From Deltaproteobacteria bacterium (GTDB taxonomy: Bacteria; Desulfobacterota; Binatia; UBA1149; JAJCZL01): 64,000 nucleotides of DNA. The notes below the pieces were generated by a model. That model made no database searches. It saw nothing but the letters and a program-made list of their open reading frames with translations, and was not told the origin of the DNA. This document shows positions 34,484 to 44,959 of the stretch, piece by piece (position 1 is the stretch's first letter; every line of letters begins with the position of its first letter). The position numbers were made by a program, and so were the translations under genes. Where the stretch lies: assembly GCA_029262415.1 (NCBI GenBank), contig JAJCZL010000013.1:41427-105426 (forward strand), given 5' to 3'.

Positions 34484-35452
34484 GTGGAACAAGGGCGAAG
34501 GGCTGCGGACCAGGCCGACACGTTCATTACCGGTGCCTCCGGTTTTGTCGGGCGTCGCGTTGTTGCTGAGGCGTGCCGGCAGGGCCACCGGGTTGTCGGA
34601 CTCCTGAGAGGCCCCTTGGTTCCAGAACTTCCCGAGTCTATGGCGGTGGTCTCGGGAGATTTGTATAACCCCGAAAGTTATCGCGCGAGCCTGCGGGGAG
34701 TCGGCTGCGTGATCCATCTGGCGGCGCTGACCGGGCGCGGGTCCGAGCGTGAATTCGAGCGCTCGAACGTCGAAGGCACGCGTGCTCTGCTATCGGCGTG
34801 CGCGGCAGAAGGTGTTGCGCGTTTCGTTTACGTCTCAACTATCGCGGCCGCTTATCCTGAACTCGAGAGCTACCCATACGCTCGTACCAAGCGCGACGCC
34901 GAAGATGTCGTGCGCGACTCATCGCTTGCATGGACTATCCTGCGGCCCACCGTCGTGTTGGGTGCCGGCTCCGCGGTCTTTGCCAAGCTGCGTTCGCTCG
35001 CCGCCGCGCCGGTCATGGTGGTTCCAGGTAAAGGCGAGGTGATGACACAACCCGTGCACGTTGACGACCTCGCGCGGCTTATGGTGGCTGTTGCCGTGGA
35101 AGGGTTGGGACGAGGGGAAACGATTGATGTAGGTGGACCCGAGCGCTCGTCGATGTTCGGGCTGTTGCGGGCGATCCGGGCGCAGGTGCGCGGCGGAGGG
35201 GACGCGGTGATCCGTGTTCCGCTGGCGCCAATGGTCTTCGCGGCCCGTGCCTCGTCGCGGATTCTCGGCGCCATGGCTCCTGTCGGTCCCGGGCAGCTCA
35301 GCGCTTTCAGATTCCCGAGCGTGGCGGCAGCACATCCCGTGACCGATGCGCTCAATGGTGGTTTCGCGAGTATCCCCGAGATGATCCGTCTCTCGATACG
35401 GACCTCGTCCGTGCTGAACCTGCGCAATGGCTCGAGAGGTCACGCGCGTTGA
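34484..35452 (+). CDS. NAD-dependent epimerase/dehydratase (extended SDR)
   Basis: Protein of 322 aa with FITGASGFVGRRV, VIHLAALTGRG, VYVSTIAAAYPE and the catalytic pair YPYARTK. It is an extended SDR acting on sugar nucleotides or on another hydroxy substrate. It starts at GTG two bases after the glycosyltransferase and shares its operon. The last 25 residues are basic and not typical. Confidence 0.88.
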   Translation: MEQGRRAADQADTFITGASGFVGRRVVAEACRQGHRVVGLLRGPLVPELPESMAVVSGDLYNPESYRASLRGVGCVIHLAALTGRGSEREFERSNVEGTRALLSACAAEGVARFVYVSTIAAAYPELESYPYARTKRDAEDVVRDSSLAWTILRPTVVLGAGSAVFAKLRSLAAAPVMVVPGKGEVMTQPVHVDDLARLMVAVAVEGLGRGETIDVGGPERSSMFGLLRAIRAQVRGGGDAVIRVPLAPMVFAARASSRILGAMAPVGPGQLSAFRFPSVAAAHPVTDALNGGFASIPEMIRLSIRTSSVLNLRNGSRGHAR

Positions 35453-35907
35453 CTGCTTCGTCGCACGAGGCGCTTCTTGCACGTGAGTGCGAGGTGTTTA
35501 CGCGCTTCCTTATCGGACGGCCGCCGAGCGAGTACGTCGTCCGGCGCTATGTGATTGGGCATCGTGCCGAGGCGCTGGCAGCGACCGGCGATCGGCTCGA
35601 CGACGCGATTCTGCAGTTCGCTCGCAGGAGTCCGTTCGCGACGCGGGTTTGCGACGCGTACGCCTCGGTGTTGGGGCGTCGCTCGCGGCTGCGTTGCAAG
35701 TTGGTGCTGCTGTTGGCGGTGCTGGAGACCGCGCCGCAGATACATCGGGAGCTCGAACGCGCGCCTGCGGGCGTCGCGCCGACCCTGGTGATGCTGGTCG
35801 GGCGTGGCATCGCGGCGATCGGTTTGCTGGCACTCGGTGCGGTGGTGGTTGTGGGTGCACGGTTGACGCTCGGGTTTGCGGCGGCGAGGTCGCGTCTTGG
35901 CCGCTAG
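35449..35907 (+). CDS. Hypothetical protein with C-terminal membrane helix
   Basis: Protein of 152 aa. It has a helical N-terminal part (residues 1-110) and one hydrophobic segment at about 112-137. It starts at TTG overlapping the epimerase stop and overlaps the next gene by 11 bases, so it is locked into the operon. No family is recognised. Confidence 0.6.
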   Translation: MTASSHEALLARECEVFTRFLIGRPPSEYVVRRYVIGHRAEALAATGDRLDDAILQFARRSPFATRVCDAYASVLGRRSRLRCKLVLLLAVLETAPQIHRELERAPAGVAPTLVMLVGRGIAAIGLLALGAVVVVGARLTLGFAAARSRLGR

Positions 35908-37519
35908 CATCACCGTGATCGGCTCGGGTCCGAGCGGAGCTCACTTTGCCAAGACCCTGCTCGAGCGTGGGCATGAGGTGACTATGCTCGACATCGGCCG
36001 CGAGCCCGACGAGCCGCTGCTTCCCGACGCATCGCTGCTCGAACTCAAAGACCGGCTCGAGGACCCCGGACGCTACTTTATCGGCAACGATGGTTCCGGA
36101 ATCGTATTCCCGAGCGAAGACGGAGAAGTATACGGGTTTCCTCCCGGCAAACGCTACATCTTCGATGAACCCGAAGGATTCGAGGTGCGCACCAGCGGTT
36201 TCGAGCCGTTGTTCGGCTATGCGCGCGGTGGGATGGCTGAGGCGTGGACCGCCGGTTGCTATCCCTACGACGAAGCCGAACTTGCCGCGATCGGGCTGCC
36301 GGCTGAGGCGATGCATCGGGCGTACGGCCGCATAGCCGAGCGTATCGGTGTAACGGGTGAGCGCGATGACTTGACGGGCTTTCTACCTGAGCACGACGGT
36401 TTGCTCGATCCGCTTCCGCTTGATGCGCACTCAGCCCAAATAATGTCTGTGTATGCCCGTAAGCGCGCGCGATTACGCAAGATGAACGACGGCCTCGGGG
36501 TGTTCCTCGGCCGTACCCGCGTTGCGACGCTAAGCCGCGCCCACGGTGGTCGGCCGGCGTGTACGAGGTTGGGGCGTTGTTTGTGGGGTTGTCCGACCGG
36601 AGCGTTGTATACGCCGTCGGCGACGCTCGATGCGTGCATGACCGATCCGCGTTTTCGCTACGTTGCCGGGGTGCGCGCGCTTTATCTGGAAACCGATCAC
36701 GACGGAAAAGTGATTCGCGTACATGCGCGCCGTGAGAGCGACGGTTCGGCCTACAGCGAGCCCGTCGAACGGGTCGCGCTTGCCGCCGGTGCGCTTGCCA
36801 GCACTGAGATTGTTCTACGAACGCTCGCACGCAATGGACAGCCACGCCCCGAGTTGCGCGGACTCATGGACAATCGCCAGGTGTTGTTGCCGTTCGTCAA
36901 CTTGCGCCGCATCGGTGCGCCGTACGAACCTGATAGCTATCAGTACCATCTACTCGGTATGGGCCTGGCGGATGCCGACCCAACCAAGTACGTGCACTGC
37001 CAGGTCACCACATTGGGAACCGCACTCATGCACCCGATCGTGCAGAAGCTTCCGTTCGATTTGGCGACCTCGTGGCGCATCGGAGCCGCGTTGCACGGCG
37101 CGCTCGGCTTGGTCAACGTCAATTTTTGCGACGATCGCCGTGAGACCAATCGCGTTCGCCTCGAAGGTGGGCAAAGCGAAGGCAGCGGAGCGCTGTGCAT
37201 CGATTACAGCCCGGCGGCAGGCGAGTCTGCACGGCTTACGAAGACGCTGCGGGTCATCAGGGCGGCACTGACGACTTTGGGCTGCGTGGTTCCGCCCGGG
37301 ATGGCCCACGTCCGGCCGATGGGCGCGAGCGTCCACTATACCGGGACGCTGCCGATCAGTACGCACGACGAGCCACTGACCACCGAGCCATCCGGTAAGC
37401 TACGCGGGTTTTCCAACCTTTGGGTGGTAGACGGTGCGTCTTTCGGGTTTTTACCAGCTAAGAACGTTACGTTCACGCTGATGGCCAACGCACACAGAAT
37501 CGCTGAATCGGCGTTCTGA
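35897..37519 (+). CDS. GMC-type FAD-dependent oxidoreductase
   Basis: Protein of 540 aa with an N-terminal FAD fold (ITVIGSGPSGAHFAKTLLERGHEVTMLDIG) and the C-terminal GMC segment FSNLWVVDGASFGFLPAKNVTFTLMANA. A Cys-containing segment, CTRLGRCLWGCPTGALYTPS, sits near residue 225 as in many bacterial GMC proteins. It probably oxidises an alcohol or sugar. The TTG start at 35897 follows GAGG; an earlier TTG at 35876 is in frame. It ends the glycan operon. Confidence 0.85.
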   Translation: MAASITVIGSGPSGAHFAKTLLERGHEVTMLDIGREPDEPLLPDASLLELKDRLEDPGRYFIGNDGSGIVFPSEDGEVYGFPPGKRYIFDEPEGFEVRTSGFEPLFGYARGGMAEAWTAGCYPYDEAELAAIGLPAEAMHRAYGRIAERIGVTGERDDLTGFLPEHDGLLDPLPLDAHSAQIMSVYARKRARLRKMNDGLGVFLGRTRVATLSRAHGGRPACTRLGRCLWGCPTGALYTPSATLDACMTDPRFRYVAGVRALYLETDHDGKVIRVHARRESDGSAYSEPVERVALAAGALASTEIVLRTLARNGQPRPELRGLMDNRQVLLPFVNLRRIGAPYEPDSYQYHLLGMGLADADPTKYVHCQVTTLGTALMHPIVQKLPFDLATSWRIGAALHGALGLVNVNFCDDRRETNRVRLEGGQSEGSGALCIDYSPAAGESARLTKTLRVIRAALTTLGCVVPPGMAHVRPMGASVHYTGTLPISTHDEPLTTEPSGKLRGFSNLWVVDGASFGFLPAKNVTFTLMANAHRIAESAF

Positions 37520-37538
37520 GCATCGGGCCTGCGCCGCC

Positions 37539-39656
37539 TCAGTCGATGTAGCCGAGCGAACGGAGACGCTCGCGCTGTTGTGCCGTCATCTGCATGGTTT
37601 CGGCTTTGGTTCCGTGGGCGTTCCAGAATTCACGCCACGACTGGATCAACGCGCGTCCGGTTGCTGCGAGTTCGGGCTTGTTGCTCGCGATGTTGCGGAT
37701 TTCGCCGGGGTCGGCCGAAAGATCGTAGAGCTCATCGGCACCGCCCTCGTGTAGGTGTTGAATCAACTTGAAGTGCGCCCACCTGACGGCGGCGGCTTCA
37801 CCTTTCAGATCCGCGAACCTGGCGGTAGCTACCGAGACCTCGGCATCTAGTTGCGGGGCGCGTCCCTCGGGCATGATCAGAGTCCTCAGGTCGCGCCCGA
37901 CGAACTCTGGTGGTGCCGGCATCGCGTCGATCCCAGCCACCGCGGCAAGCGTTGTCGAGATGTCGATGTGTCCGGCGAGGGTCGATACGACCGAACCCGG
38001 CTGCACGCCGGGGGGATAGCGTAAAATGAGCGGAACATGCAGGACTTCTTGGTACAAAGTGGAGCTGTGATCCCGCAGCCCATGTTCGTAGAATTCCTCG
38101 CCGTGATCGGCGGTCAGGATCAGGAAGGTACGGTCGAATAGGCCGAGTTCTTCGAGTTGCGAACGAAGCTCTCCCAACTTTGCATCGGTGAAGCGGATTT
38201 CGCCGTCGTACAGAGCGATGGTTTGCTCTAGGTCTTGCGCCGGCGGCCCCTCCCACTTGTCAAGCCAGCGCGCGAGTTGCACGGCTGTTTCGCCGCCGGA
38301 GTAACCGGAGTCAAACATTGCATCGTAGGGTGGTGGCGGCATGTATTCGCTGTGCACGTCCATCAAATGGACGAATACAAAGAACGGTTCGCGAGCGCTG
38401 CGGCGCACTCGTGCGCGGAAGAACTCCGTAACGGCGCTGACTACGTCGGGGCTGGTGGTGCAGTTGGAGTAGTTCGTTTTGCAAAAGGCGGCGGCGCTGT
38501 GGTCGTCGTAGTGTCGGAAGCCTTGCAGATGGCCCCACTCGGCGTCCATATACCCGGGAACAACGAATGCTGCGGTGTCGAATCCTTGGTCGCGCAAGCG
38601 CTCTGCCAGTGTGCGTACTCCGCCCGCAAGGCGCTGGCCGTGACTACTAACCACGCCGTGCGCAGCAGGCGGCAGTCCGGTGAGCATGGTGGTGTGGGTG
38701 GGCAGCGTCCACGAAGAGACCGCCATGGCGTTGGAGAATAACGCTCCCTCGCGCGCGAGAGTATCTATGTTGGGACTCGTCGCGCGGCCGTAGCCATAGG
38801 CCCCGAGGTGGTCGGCACGCAGGGTATCGACAGAAATCAGCATTATCCCAAGAGGTGCGCCGGCTGCGTCCCAAGCCGCCCCAGCCGTTTGCGGGTCGGC
38901 CGCTCGGCCTACGCGCGTGCCGATGACGGAGGTTACGATCAGCGCGGCGAACACTAAGGCGACCGCAACGACGAAAACATCGCCCGCGAAATCGCCGGAC
39001 CGGACCCCGGCTCGAGCCGGCCTAGCCGCGCGCACCCGCGCGGCAGCTGCGCCGATGGCGAATACCACCGCCCCGAGCCCGAGCGACACTGCGACGGCCA
39101 CCTTGGGCTGCACTGTCGTAAACGTCCTGCCTTCGACCAAGAGCCAGTAAAGTGTGCTCGAGAGTTCCAGTGCCGCGGTTGCTCCGACCCCGAGGACTAC
39201 CATCCTTATGAATCGTTGCAGGGCAGTGCTGCCTGGGCCGTCTATGTGCGAAGCGTCAAATCGCGGGAAAAGTACTGCAGCGAGAGCGAGAGCCAGCGCG
39301 AATGCAAGCCCCGTTGCCGTCATAGTCGGCGCGATACCGGCGAGGGCCGGCAGCCAGCTAAGGTCGGTTGGCGGTTCGCTCAACGCCAAAACAGCAGCAC
39401 GGATCTCGCGCGAGCCAATTCCGGCCTCTACCGCCGTTCGTGCCAGCCAGCCGGGTGCGAATGCACGAGGACGGGCAACGCCGCTGCTGTAGGCGAGGAA
39501 GAGGGTCTTCGCCGCCACCAGCACAAAATAGCCGGCGCACGCCCATGCCGGTTGGCGTAGATCCGTGACCGGAGTTCTGGTTTGTACCGAAATGATCGAC
39601 AAGGGGGGCTTTCGAGACACTTTTGTCACTATCCGATGTCTGGGTATGGTAGGCAA
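37539..39656 (-). CDS. Membrane-anchored sulfatase-like phosphodiester/sulfo-hydrolase
   Basis: Protein of 705 aa. Residues 1-250 hold several transmembrane helices; residues 265-705 are an alkaline-phosphatase-superfamily sulfatase-like domain with MLISVDTLRADHLGAYGYGRATSPNID, FVHLMDVHSEYMPP and LTADHGEEFYEH. The usual formylglycine Cys/Ser site reads SSWTLPTHTTMLTG, so the nucleophile is probably Thr and the enzyme may be a phosphodiesterase or phosphotransferase. It converges with the glycan operon and could modify its product. The start is uncertain: TTG at 39656 is the longest choice and several GTG codons follow. Confidence 0.85.
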   Translation of the reverse strand: MPTIPRHRIVTKVSRKPPLSIISVQTRTPVTDLRQPAWACAGYFVLVAAKTLFLAYSSGVARPRAFAPGWLARTAVEAGIGSREIRAAVLALSEPPTDLSWLPALAGIAPTMTATGLAFALALALAAVLFPRFDASHIDGPGSTALQRFIRMVVLGVGATAALELSSTLYWLLVEGRTFTTVQPKVAVAVSLGLGAVVFAIGAAAARVRAARPARAGVRSGDFAGDVFVVAVALVFAALIVTSVIGTRVGRAADPQTAGAAWDAAGAPLGIMLISVDTLRADHLGAYGYGRATSPNIDTLAREGALFSNAMAVSSWTLPTHTTMLTGLPPAAHGVVSSHGQRLAGGVRTLAERLRDQGFDTAAFVVPGYMDAEWGHLQGFRHYDDHSAAAFCKTNYSNCTTSPDVVSAVTEFFRARVRRSAREPFFVFVHLMDVHSEYMPPPPYDAMFDSGYSGGETAVQLARWLDKWEGPPAQDLEQTIALYDGEIRFTDAKLGELRSQLEELGLFDRTFLILTADHGEEFYEHGLRDHSSTLYQEVLHVPLILRYPPGVQPGSVVSTLAGHIDISTTLAAVAGIDAMPAPPEFVGRDLRTLIMPEGRAPQLDAEVSVATARFADLKGEAAAVRWAHFKLIQHLHEGGADELYDLSADPGEIRNIASNKPELAATGRALIQSWREFWNAHGTKAETMQMTAQQRERLRSLGYID

Positions 39657-39671
39657 GCCGTCTGACTCTTC

Positions 39672-39700
39672 TTGTCAACCCACGTGCGTTGCGCTAGATT
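39672..39700 (+). promoter_or_regulatory. Sigma-70-like promoter for the SRPBCC-like lipoprotein
   Basis: TTGTCA (39672-39677) and TAGATT (39695-39700) with 17 bases between. The predicted transcript would start about 37 bases before the ATG at 39744. Confidence 0.55.
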
Positions 39701-39743
39701 CCCGGCTTGTAGAAAAGAACGCGGGGAGGAATACCGTCGTATC

Positions 39744-40349
39744 ATGCGCAAATCACAAGCAATTCTGATGGCTGTCTGTTTTCTCGCTCTGATCGGAGCG
39801 AGTGGTTGTGAGCAGATTATGTCCCTGATCACCGCCAACAGGGAAGCCGGGAAGTGGGATGGGCCGATCAAAGAGATTGCCTTCGAAGAGATCAGCAAGG
39901 ACGGCAAGGTCTTTACGATCGAGATGCGCTCGCGCATTGTCGCACCGATCGACAAGGTCTGGGCCGCGCTCAAGCAACCTGAGAAGCTCGCCGACAACAG
40001 TGAACAGTACAAGAGGAGCGATCTCATCAAGGAGGACGGCAACGCTAAAGAGATCGACATCAATGTGATGGCGCTTGGCAACCTGCAGAACTTCAAAATG
40101 CGGTTGACCTTCGATGAGGCCAAGCATGTGGTGAAGATCGAGACCCTGCAGTCTACGCTCGCCGATATCAGCGGGACCTATTCGCTCGAAGCCTCGCCTG
40201 ACGGTACGCAGACCTTGTACACATACAAGGCGAAGCAGACCGACAAGGTTGCTTTGCCGATCTCCGAAGGCGTGCAGCGCAGTGCGATCAAAGAATCCTT
40301 CGTCAATCAAGTTCGTGCGATGAAGAAGCAGATGGGACTCTCGAGCTAG
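39744..40349 (+). CDS. Lipoprotein with SRPBCC/START-like domain
   Basis: Protein of 201 aa with a signal peptide and lipobox ASGC (Cys22). The mature part resembles a ligand-binding SRPBCC fold: FTIEMRSRIVAPIDKVWAALKQPEKL is a typical opening, followed by antiparallel strands and a C-terminal helix. A hydrophobic ligand such as a lipid is likely. The ATG at 39744 follows GGGGAGGA. A good intrinsic terminator ends the transcript. Confidence 0.82.
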   Translation: MRKSQAILMAVCFLALIGASGCEQIMSLITANREAGKWDGPIKEIAFEEISKDGKVFTIEMRSRIVAPIDKVWAALKQPEKLADNSEQYKRSDLIKEDGNAKEIDINVMALGNLQNFKMRLTFDEAKHVVKIETLQSTLADISGTYSLEASPDGTQTLYTYKAKQTDKVALPISEGVQRSAIKESFVNQVRAMKKQMGLSS

Positions 40350-40381
40350 ATACGCGCCGGACGCGCAGCTGAAACCGAGAG

Positions 40382-40411
40382 AGCCGCCGCTGACGACAGC
40401 GGCGGCTTTTT
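40382..40411 (+). terminator. Rho-independent terminator
   Basis: Perfect 11-bp GC-rich stem, arms 40382-40392 and 40397-40407, four-base loop, followed by TTTTT (40407-40411). It terminates the single-gene lipoprotein transcript. Confidence 0.85.
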
Positions 40412-40457
40412 CATTTCTGTGTCCGAGAATCCGCTTGCGCTCCGATACCCAGACCAC

Positions 40458-41048
40458 GTGAAGATCACCAGCGCAGAATTCCAAGCAGAAGCGACGTCGC
40501 CGGTGGCAATACCGCGTGGCGATCTGCCCGAGATCGCGATCTCGGGGCGCTCGAATGTAGGCAAATCTTCGTTGATCAATGCGATGACCCGTCGTAAGGC
40601 GCTGGCGCGAACCAGCAACACCCCGGGGTGTACGCGCGGGATTATCTTCTTCCGGATCAACGAGCGGACCACGCTGACGGATCTGCCGGGCTACGGATAC
40701 GCCCAGCGCTCCAAGGCTGAACGGGCGCGCTGGAGTAAGTTGATCGAGGGTTACCTGCGTGAGCGCGAGCAACTGGCCGGCGCTTTGATTCTAGTTGACG
40801 TAAGGCGCGGGCCCGAGGATGAGGAGATCGATCTGGCAGGTTTTCTCACCGAGTGTGGGGTTCCCTACCTATGGGTGCTTACCAAGGCCGACAAGATCAA
40901 GCGCGCGCAGCTGCAAAAGCGGCTCGACGAACTCGCGCCTTTGTTGGCCGGCGCTCCCTGTGTGGTAACTTCGGCCAAGACCCGCGCCGGGATCGACGGA
41001 TTGTGGAAGTGGATCGAGGCTGCTAGCAATGCGGATTCCGATGCCTGA
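40458..41048 (+). CDS. engB: Ribosome biogenesis GTPase EngB (YsxC/YihA)
   Basis: GTPase of 196 aa with G1 GRSNVGKSS, G2 region TPGCTRGI, G3 LPGYG, G4 TKADK and G5 SAKT. It acts in large-subunit assembly. I place the start at the GTG in HVKITSAEF (40458) because the family begins there; the frame extends to a GTG at 40419, only eight bases after the terminator, which leaves no room for a promoter. Confidence 0.93.
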   Translation: MKITSAEFQAEATSPVAIPRGDLPEIAISGRSNVGKSSLINAMTRRKALARTSNTPGCTRGIIFFRINERTTLTDLPGYGYAQRSKAERARWSKLIEGYLREREQLAGALILVDVRRGPEDEEIDLAGFLTECGVPYLWVLTKADKIKRAQLQKRLDELAPLLAGAPCVVTSAKTRAGIDGLWKWIEAASNADSDA

Positions 41049-42192
41049 AGCGATCGTCGCAGTTCTAAGAACCCGCCCGAAGACCGTGATCTCCGACTAC
41101 GGCCGTCTGATGGGGCTGGCCGGCCTCGACGAGGCCTTGTCAAAAGACGTCGACACTCTGCTCAAGCTCAACCTGAGTTGGACCAAATACTTTCCCGCGT
41201 GCTCTTCTCAGCCCTGGCAGCTTGAAGGGGTGGTACGTGGGATGCTCGAGGCCGGGTACTCCCGCGAGCGCCTGATTCCAATCGAGAACAAGACGGTCGT
41301 AACCGATCCGATCGAGGGGTGCCGCAACAACCGGTGGGATCCGGTGCTCGAACACTACGGACTCGAGTTTATCGCACTTCCCGGTGTTGAATGGGAGACC
41401 TACCGTTTCCAGAGTCCGTTGCTGAAGCTGAACGATATATTCCCCGACGGGATAGAAGTTCCCAGCATGTTCAAGGGGCGCAACGTGGTTCACCTGCCTA
41501 CGGTCAAGACCCATGGTCATTCGACCACCACCGGGGCGATCAAGAACGCTTTTGGCGGACTGTTGAAAGAGGTTCGACACTACGCCCACAAGCACATTCA
41601 TGAGGTACTGGTCGATCTCCTATATATGCAGCGCGAGCTGCACCCCGGTGTTTTCGCCGTCATGGACGGCACTGTGTGCGGTGACGGTGCGGGGCCACGC
41701 ACGATGATCCCGCGCGTGAAAAACTATATTCTCGCGAGTTCCGACAGCGTGGCGATTGACGCTGTCGCCGCCACGATGATGGGGTTCGATCCGCTCTCGA
41801 TCGACTATATCCGCATGGCTCACGAGCGTGAACTCGGTTGTGGCGACCTGTCGAAGATCAAGATCGCCGGTGATGACATCACCGGTGTCGACTTTGGATT
41901 CAAGACCAGCCGCAGCTTTGTGATCTGGGGTGACCAGATGCTGCGCAGGGGACCGTTACGGTTCATGGAGAAAGCTGCGCTGCACTCGCCCGCGATGATA
42001 TGGGCGCCGGCCGCGTCCAATCTTTACCACGACTATCTGTGGTATCCGCTGATCGGACGCGCGCGTATCAAGAGCTTTGAGCGCACCGAGTGGGGCCGCT
42101 TGTTCGAAAGTTACCGACAGCCTCCGGCCGCCGGATGCGCTGTGGAGTCGGCCCCGGTGCTGGGCGCGGTGCCCGAGGTGGAGGTGGTCTAG
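41029..42192 (+). CDS. DUF362-domain protein
   Basis: Protein of 387 aa matching DUF362: PTVKTHGHSTTTGAIKNAFGGLL and VMDGTVCGDGAGPRTMIP with NYILASSDSVAIDAVAATMMGFDP. DUF362 proteins are often Fe-S associated; this one lacks a ferredoxin domain. The function is unknown. It overlaps the engB end by 20 bases and its stop directly abuts the secA start. Confidence 0.85.
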   Translation: MRIPMPEAIVAVLRTRPKTVISDYGRLMGLAGLDEALSKDVDTLLKLNLSWTKYFPACSSQPWQLEGVVRGMLEAGYSRERLIPIENKTVVTDPIEGCRNNRWDPVLEHYGLEFIALPGVEWETYRFQSPLLKLNDIFPDGIEVPSMFKGRNVVHLPTVKTHGHSTTTGAIKNAFGGLLKEVRHYAHKHIHEVLVDLLYMQRELHPGVFAVMDGTVCGDGAGPRTMIPRVKNYILASSDSVAIDAVAATMMGFDPLSIDYIRMAHERELGCGDLSKIKIAGDDITGVDFGFKTSRSFVIWGDQMLRRGPLRFMEKAALHSPAMIWAPAASNLYHDYLWYPLIGRARIKSFERTEWGRLFESYRQPPAAGCAVESAPVLGAVPEVEVV

Positions 42193-44940
42193 ATGGCCGT
42201 CATAAGTAACGTTGCGGCGAAAGTGTTTGGGACCTCGAATGGGCGGTTCCTCAAACGGCAACGCCCGATGGTTACACGTATCAACGAATTTGAGTCGCAT
42301 TTTGAGGCTCTCGAGGACTCAGCGCTGCAGGCCTGTACCGGCCAATTCCGCGAGCGGCTCGATAACGGTGAATCGCTCGATGATCTCTTGCCCGAAGCGT
42401 TTGCTGCGGTGCGCGAGGCGTCCAGGCGCACGCTCGGCATGCGTCACTTCGACGTCCAGTTGCTTGGCGGCATCGTCTTGCACCAGGGGCGGATCGCCGA
42501 GATGAAAACCGGTGAGGGCAAGACGCTGATGGCGACCTTGCCCTTGTATACGAACGCCCTGGTGGGCCGCGGGGCGCACCTGGTGACCGTCAACGACTAC
42601 TTGGCGCGTCGTGACGCCGAATGGATGGGGCAGATTTACCGTTTCCTCGGGATGAGCGTCGGTACCGTCCTGACCGACATCAGCGAAGACGAAAGGCAGA
42701 CCGCCTACAAGTCCGATATCACCTACGGTCAGAACAACGAGTTCGGCTTCGATTATCTGCGCGACAACATGAAGTTCTCGCTGGTAGATCGGGTGCAACG
42801 TCATTTGCACTACGCGATCGTCGACGAGGTCGATTCGATTTTGATCGACGAGGCGCGCACGCCGTTGATCATTTCCGGTCCGGCTGAGGCTTCGACCGAC
42901 AAGTACTACACGATCAACCGGATCATCCCGCAGCTCGTACGCGAAGAAGACTTCGTCATCGACGAGAAGCAGAAGACCGCGACGCTGACCGAGGAGGGTG
43001 TTACGCACGTTGAGGAAATTCTCAACGTCGACAACCTTTACGACCCGAATAACATCGAGATTTTGCACCACGTCAACCAAGGCTTGCGCGCACACTCTCT
43101 GTTCCGCAAAGACGTCGACTACATGGTCAAAGACGGTGAGGTCATCATCGTCGATGAATTTACCGGCCGCCTGATGGCGGGTCGCCGCTGGAGCGACGGT
43201 TTACATCAAGCGGTTGAAGCGAAGGAAGGCGTTAAGATAGAGCGCGAGAACCAAACGCTCGCGACCGTTACCTTCCAGAACTACTTCCGCATGTACGCCA
43301 AGCTCGCGGGCATGACAGGTACGGCGGATACTGAGGCCCCCGAGTTTAAGAAGATCTACAACCTCGACGTAGCGGTAATTCCGACCAACCAGCCGATGAT
43401 CCGCATCGACAATCCCGATCTCGTCTACAAGACAGAGCCCGAGAAGTTTCGCGCGGTTGTCGAGGAAATCCGCGATTGCCAAGAGCGAGGCCAGCCCGTA
43501 CTCGTCGGCACGATTTCCATTGAGAATTCTGAGAAACTCAGCAGTTTTCTCAAGAAGAACAACGTCAGGCACCACGTCTTGAACGCGAAACACCACGCCA
43601 GCGAGGCCGAGATTGTCGCGCAGGCCGGGCGCAAAGGTGCGGTGACCATCTCCACCAACATGGCTGGTCGCGGTACCGACATCGTGCTCGGTGGTAACCC
43701 TGAGTTTCTCGCACGCGCCGAACTCGGCCTGGAGCAGGGTAGCGAGGATGCAGATGCGCGTTGGCCTGACGCCGTCGAACACTTCAAACGGCAGTGCGTA
43801 GCCGAGCGCGAAGAAGTGCTAACGGCCGGTGGGCTGCACATCCTGGGCACAGAGCGCCACGAGAGCCGCCGCATCGACAACCAGTTGCGCGGCCGTTCCG
43901 GTAGGCAGGGGGATCCCGGTTCTTCGCGGTTCTACATGTCGCTTGCAGACGACCTGCTGCGCATCTTCGGCGGCGAACGCATCCAGAGCCTGATGGATCG
44001 TCTTGGTCTTGAAGACGATGTCCCGATCGAGTCCGGAATGGTCTCACGCCGGGTCGAGGGCGCGCAGCGTCGCGTGGAAGGTCACAACTTCGACATTCGC
44101 AAACATCTGCTCGAGTACGACGACGTCATGAACAAGCAGCGTGAGGTGGTCTACAACCGTCGCATGCAGTACCTGGCTGCGGGTCTCACCGCGGACGAGC
44201 TTTTGCAGATGGATGCCGAAGGGATGCCGCACTTCGAGGGCATCGTCGCAAGCGAAGACGGTGAAGCCGGCCTCCGTGACGAAATCCTCGATATGGCGAG
44301 CGCGGCGGCAACCGGGATTGTCTCGGCCTACGCCCTGCCTGACACGGCAGCGGCCGAATGGGACTGGAAGGCGATCGACGAGGCCTTTCTCCGGCAGTTC
44401 CGTTTTCGCCTGGAGTTGAGCGACGAAGAGAAGTCCGCTGCCACGGTTGAGAGCCTCACGGCTCTAGGCTACGACCGCCTAAAGCAGGTCTACGAGGCGC
44501 GCGAGGCCGAGTTTGGCGATGACGTCGTGCGCCACCTGGAGCGTGTCGTTACGATGCAGTCGCTCGACAGTCACTGGAAAGACCACCTGTTTGCTATGGA
44601 CCACCTCAAAGAAGGCATCGGCCTTCGAGGATACGGCCAACGTAATCCGCTCCAAGAGTATCAGCTAGAGGGCTTTGACATGTTCGAGGAGATGCTCGGA
44701 CGTTTGGAGCAGGACGTCGTCGAAAAGATGTTTTCAGTGCGCATCGCGGCAGAGCGCGATGTCGAGAAGATGGAGGAAGAGCAGCGGCGCGAGAACGAAC
44801 AAGTGATTACCGCGCACAGTCAGGCACAGGCCGCCGAGCAGCAAAAACAGATCACGCGCAGCGGCGATAAAGTAGGTCGGAATGACCCTTGCCCTTGCGG
44901 TAGCGGCAAAAAGTACAAAAAGTGTCACGGCAACGCCTGA
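42193..44940 (+). CDS. secA: Preprotein translocase ATPase SecA
   Basis: Protein of 915 aa, full length. Walker A is MKTGEGKTL, the DEAD-like box [16 protein letters not shown], the helicase segment [16 protein letters not shown] and the C-terminal zinc motif [14 protein letters not shown]. It drives proteins through SecYEG. It starts with ATG immediately after the DUF362 stop. This is the only secA seen in the window. Confidence 0.97.
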   Translation: MAVISNVAAKVFGTSNGRFLKRQRPMVTRINEFESHFEALEDSALQACTGQFRERLDNGESLDDLLPEAFAAVREASRRTLGMRHFDVQLLGGIVLHQGRIAEMKTGEGKTLMATLPLYTNALVGRGAHLVTVNDYLARRDAEWMGQIYRFLGMSVGTVLTDISEDERQTAYKSDITYGQNNEFGFDYLRDNMKFSLVDRVQRHLHYAIVDEVDSILIDEARTPLIISGPAEASTDKYYTINRIIPQLVREEDFVIDEKQKTATLTEEGVTHVEEILNVDNLYDPNNIEILHHVNQGLRAHSLFRKDVDYMVKDGEVIIVDEFTGRLMAGRRWSDGLHQAVEAKEGVKIERENQTLATVTFQNYFRMYAKLAGMTGTADTEAPEFKKIYNLDVAVIPTNQPMIRIDNPDLVYKTEPEKFRAVVEEIRDCQERGQPVLVGTISIENSEKLSSFLKKNNVRHHVLNAKHHASEAEIVAQAGRKGAVTISTNMAGRGTDIVLGGNPEFLARAELGLEQGSEDADARWPDAVEHFKRQCVAEREEVLTAGGLHILGTERHESRRIDNQLRGRSGRQGDPGSSRFYMSLADDLLRIFGGERIQSLMDRLGLEDDVPIESGMVSRRVEGAQRRVEGHNFDIRKHLLEYDDVMNKQREVVYNRRMQYLAAGLTADELLQMDAEGMPHFEGIVASEDGEAGLRDEILDMASAAATGIVSAYALPDTAAAEWDWKAIDEAFLRQFRFRLELSDEEKSAATVESLTALGYDRLKQVYEAREAEFGDDVVRHLERVVTMQSLDSHWKDHLFAMDHLKEGIGLRGYGQRNPLQEYQLEGFDMFEEMLGRLEQDVVEKMFSVRIAAERDVEKMEEEQRRENEQVITAHSQAQAAEQQKQITRSGDKVGRNDPCPCGSGKKYKKCHGNA

Positions 44941-44959
44941 GCCGGGAGGACACGCGCGC

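Noticed and set aside
42319..43095. Long minus-strand open frames opposite secA
   Set aside because: secA is unambiguous on the plus strand; the frames are shadows of its codon pattern.
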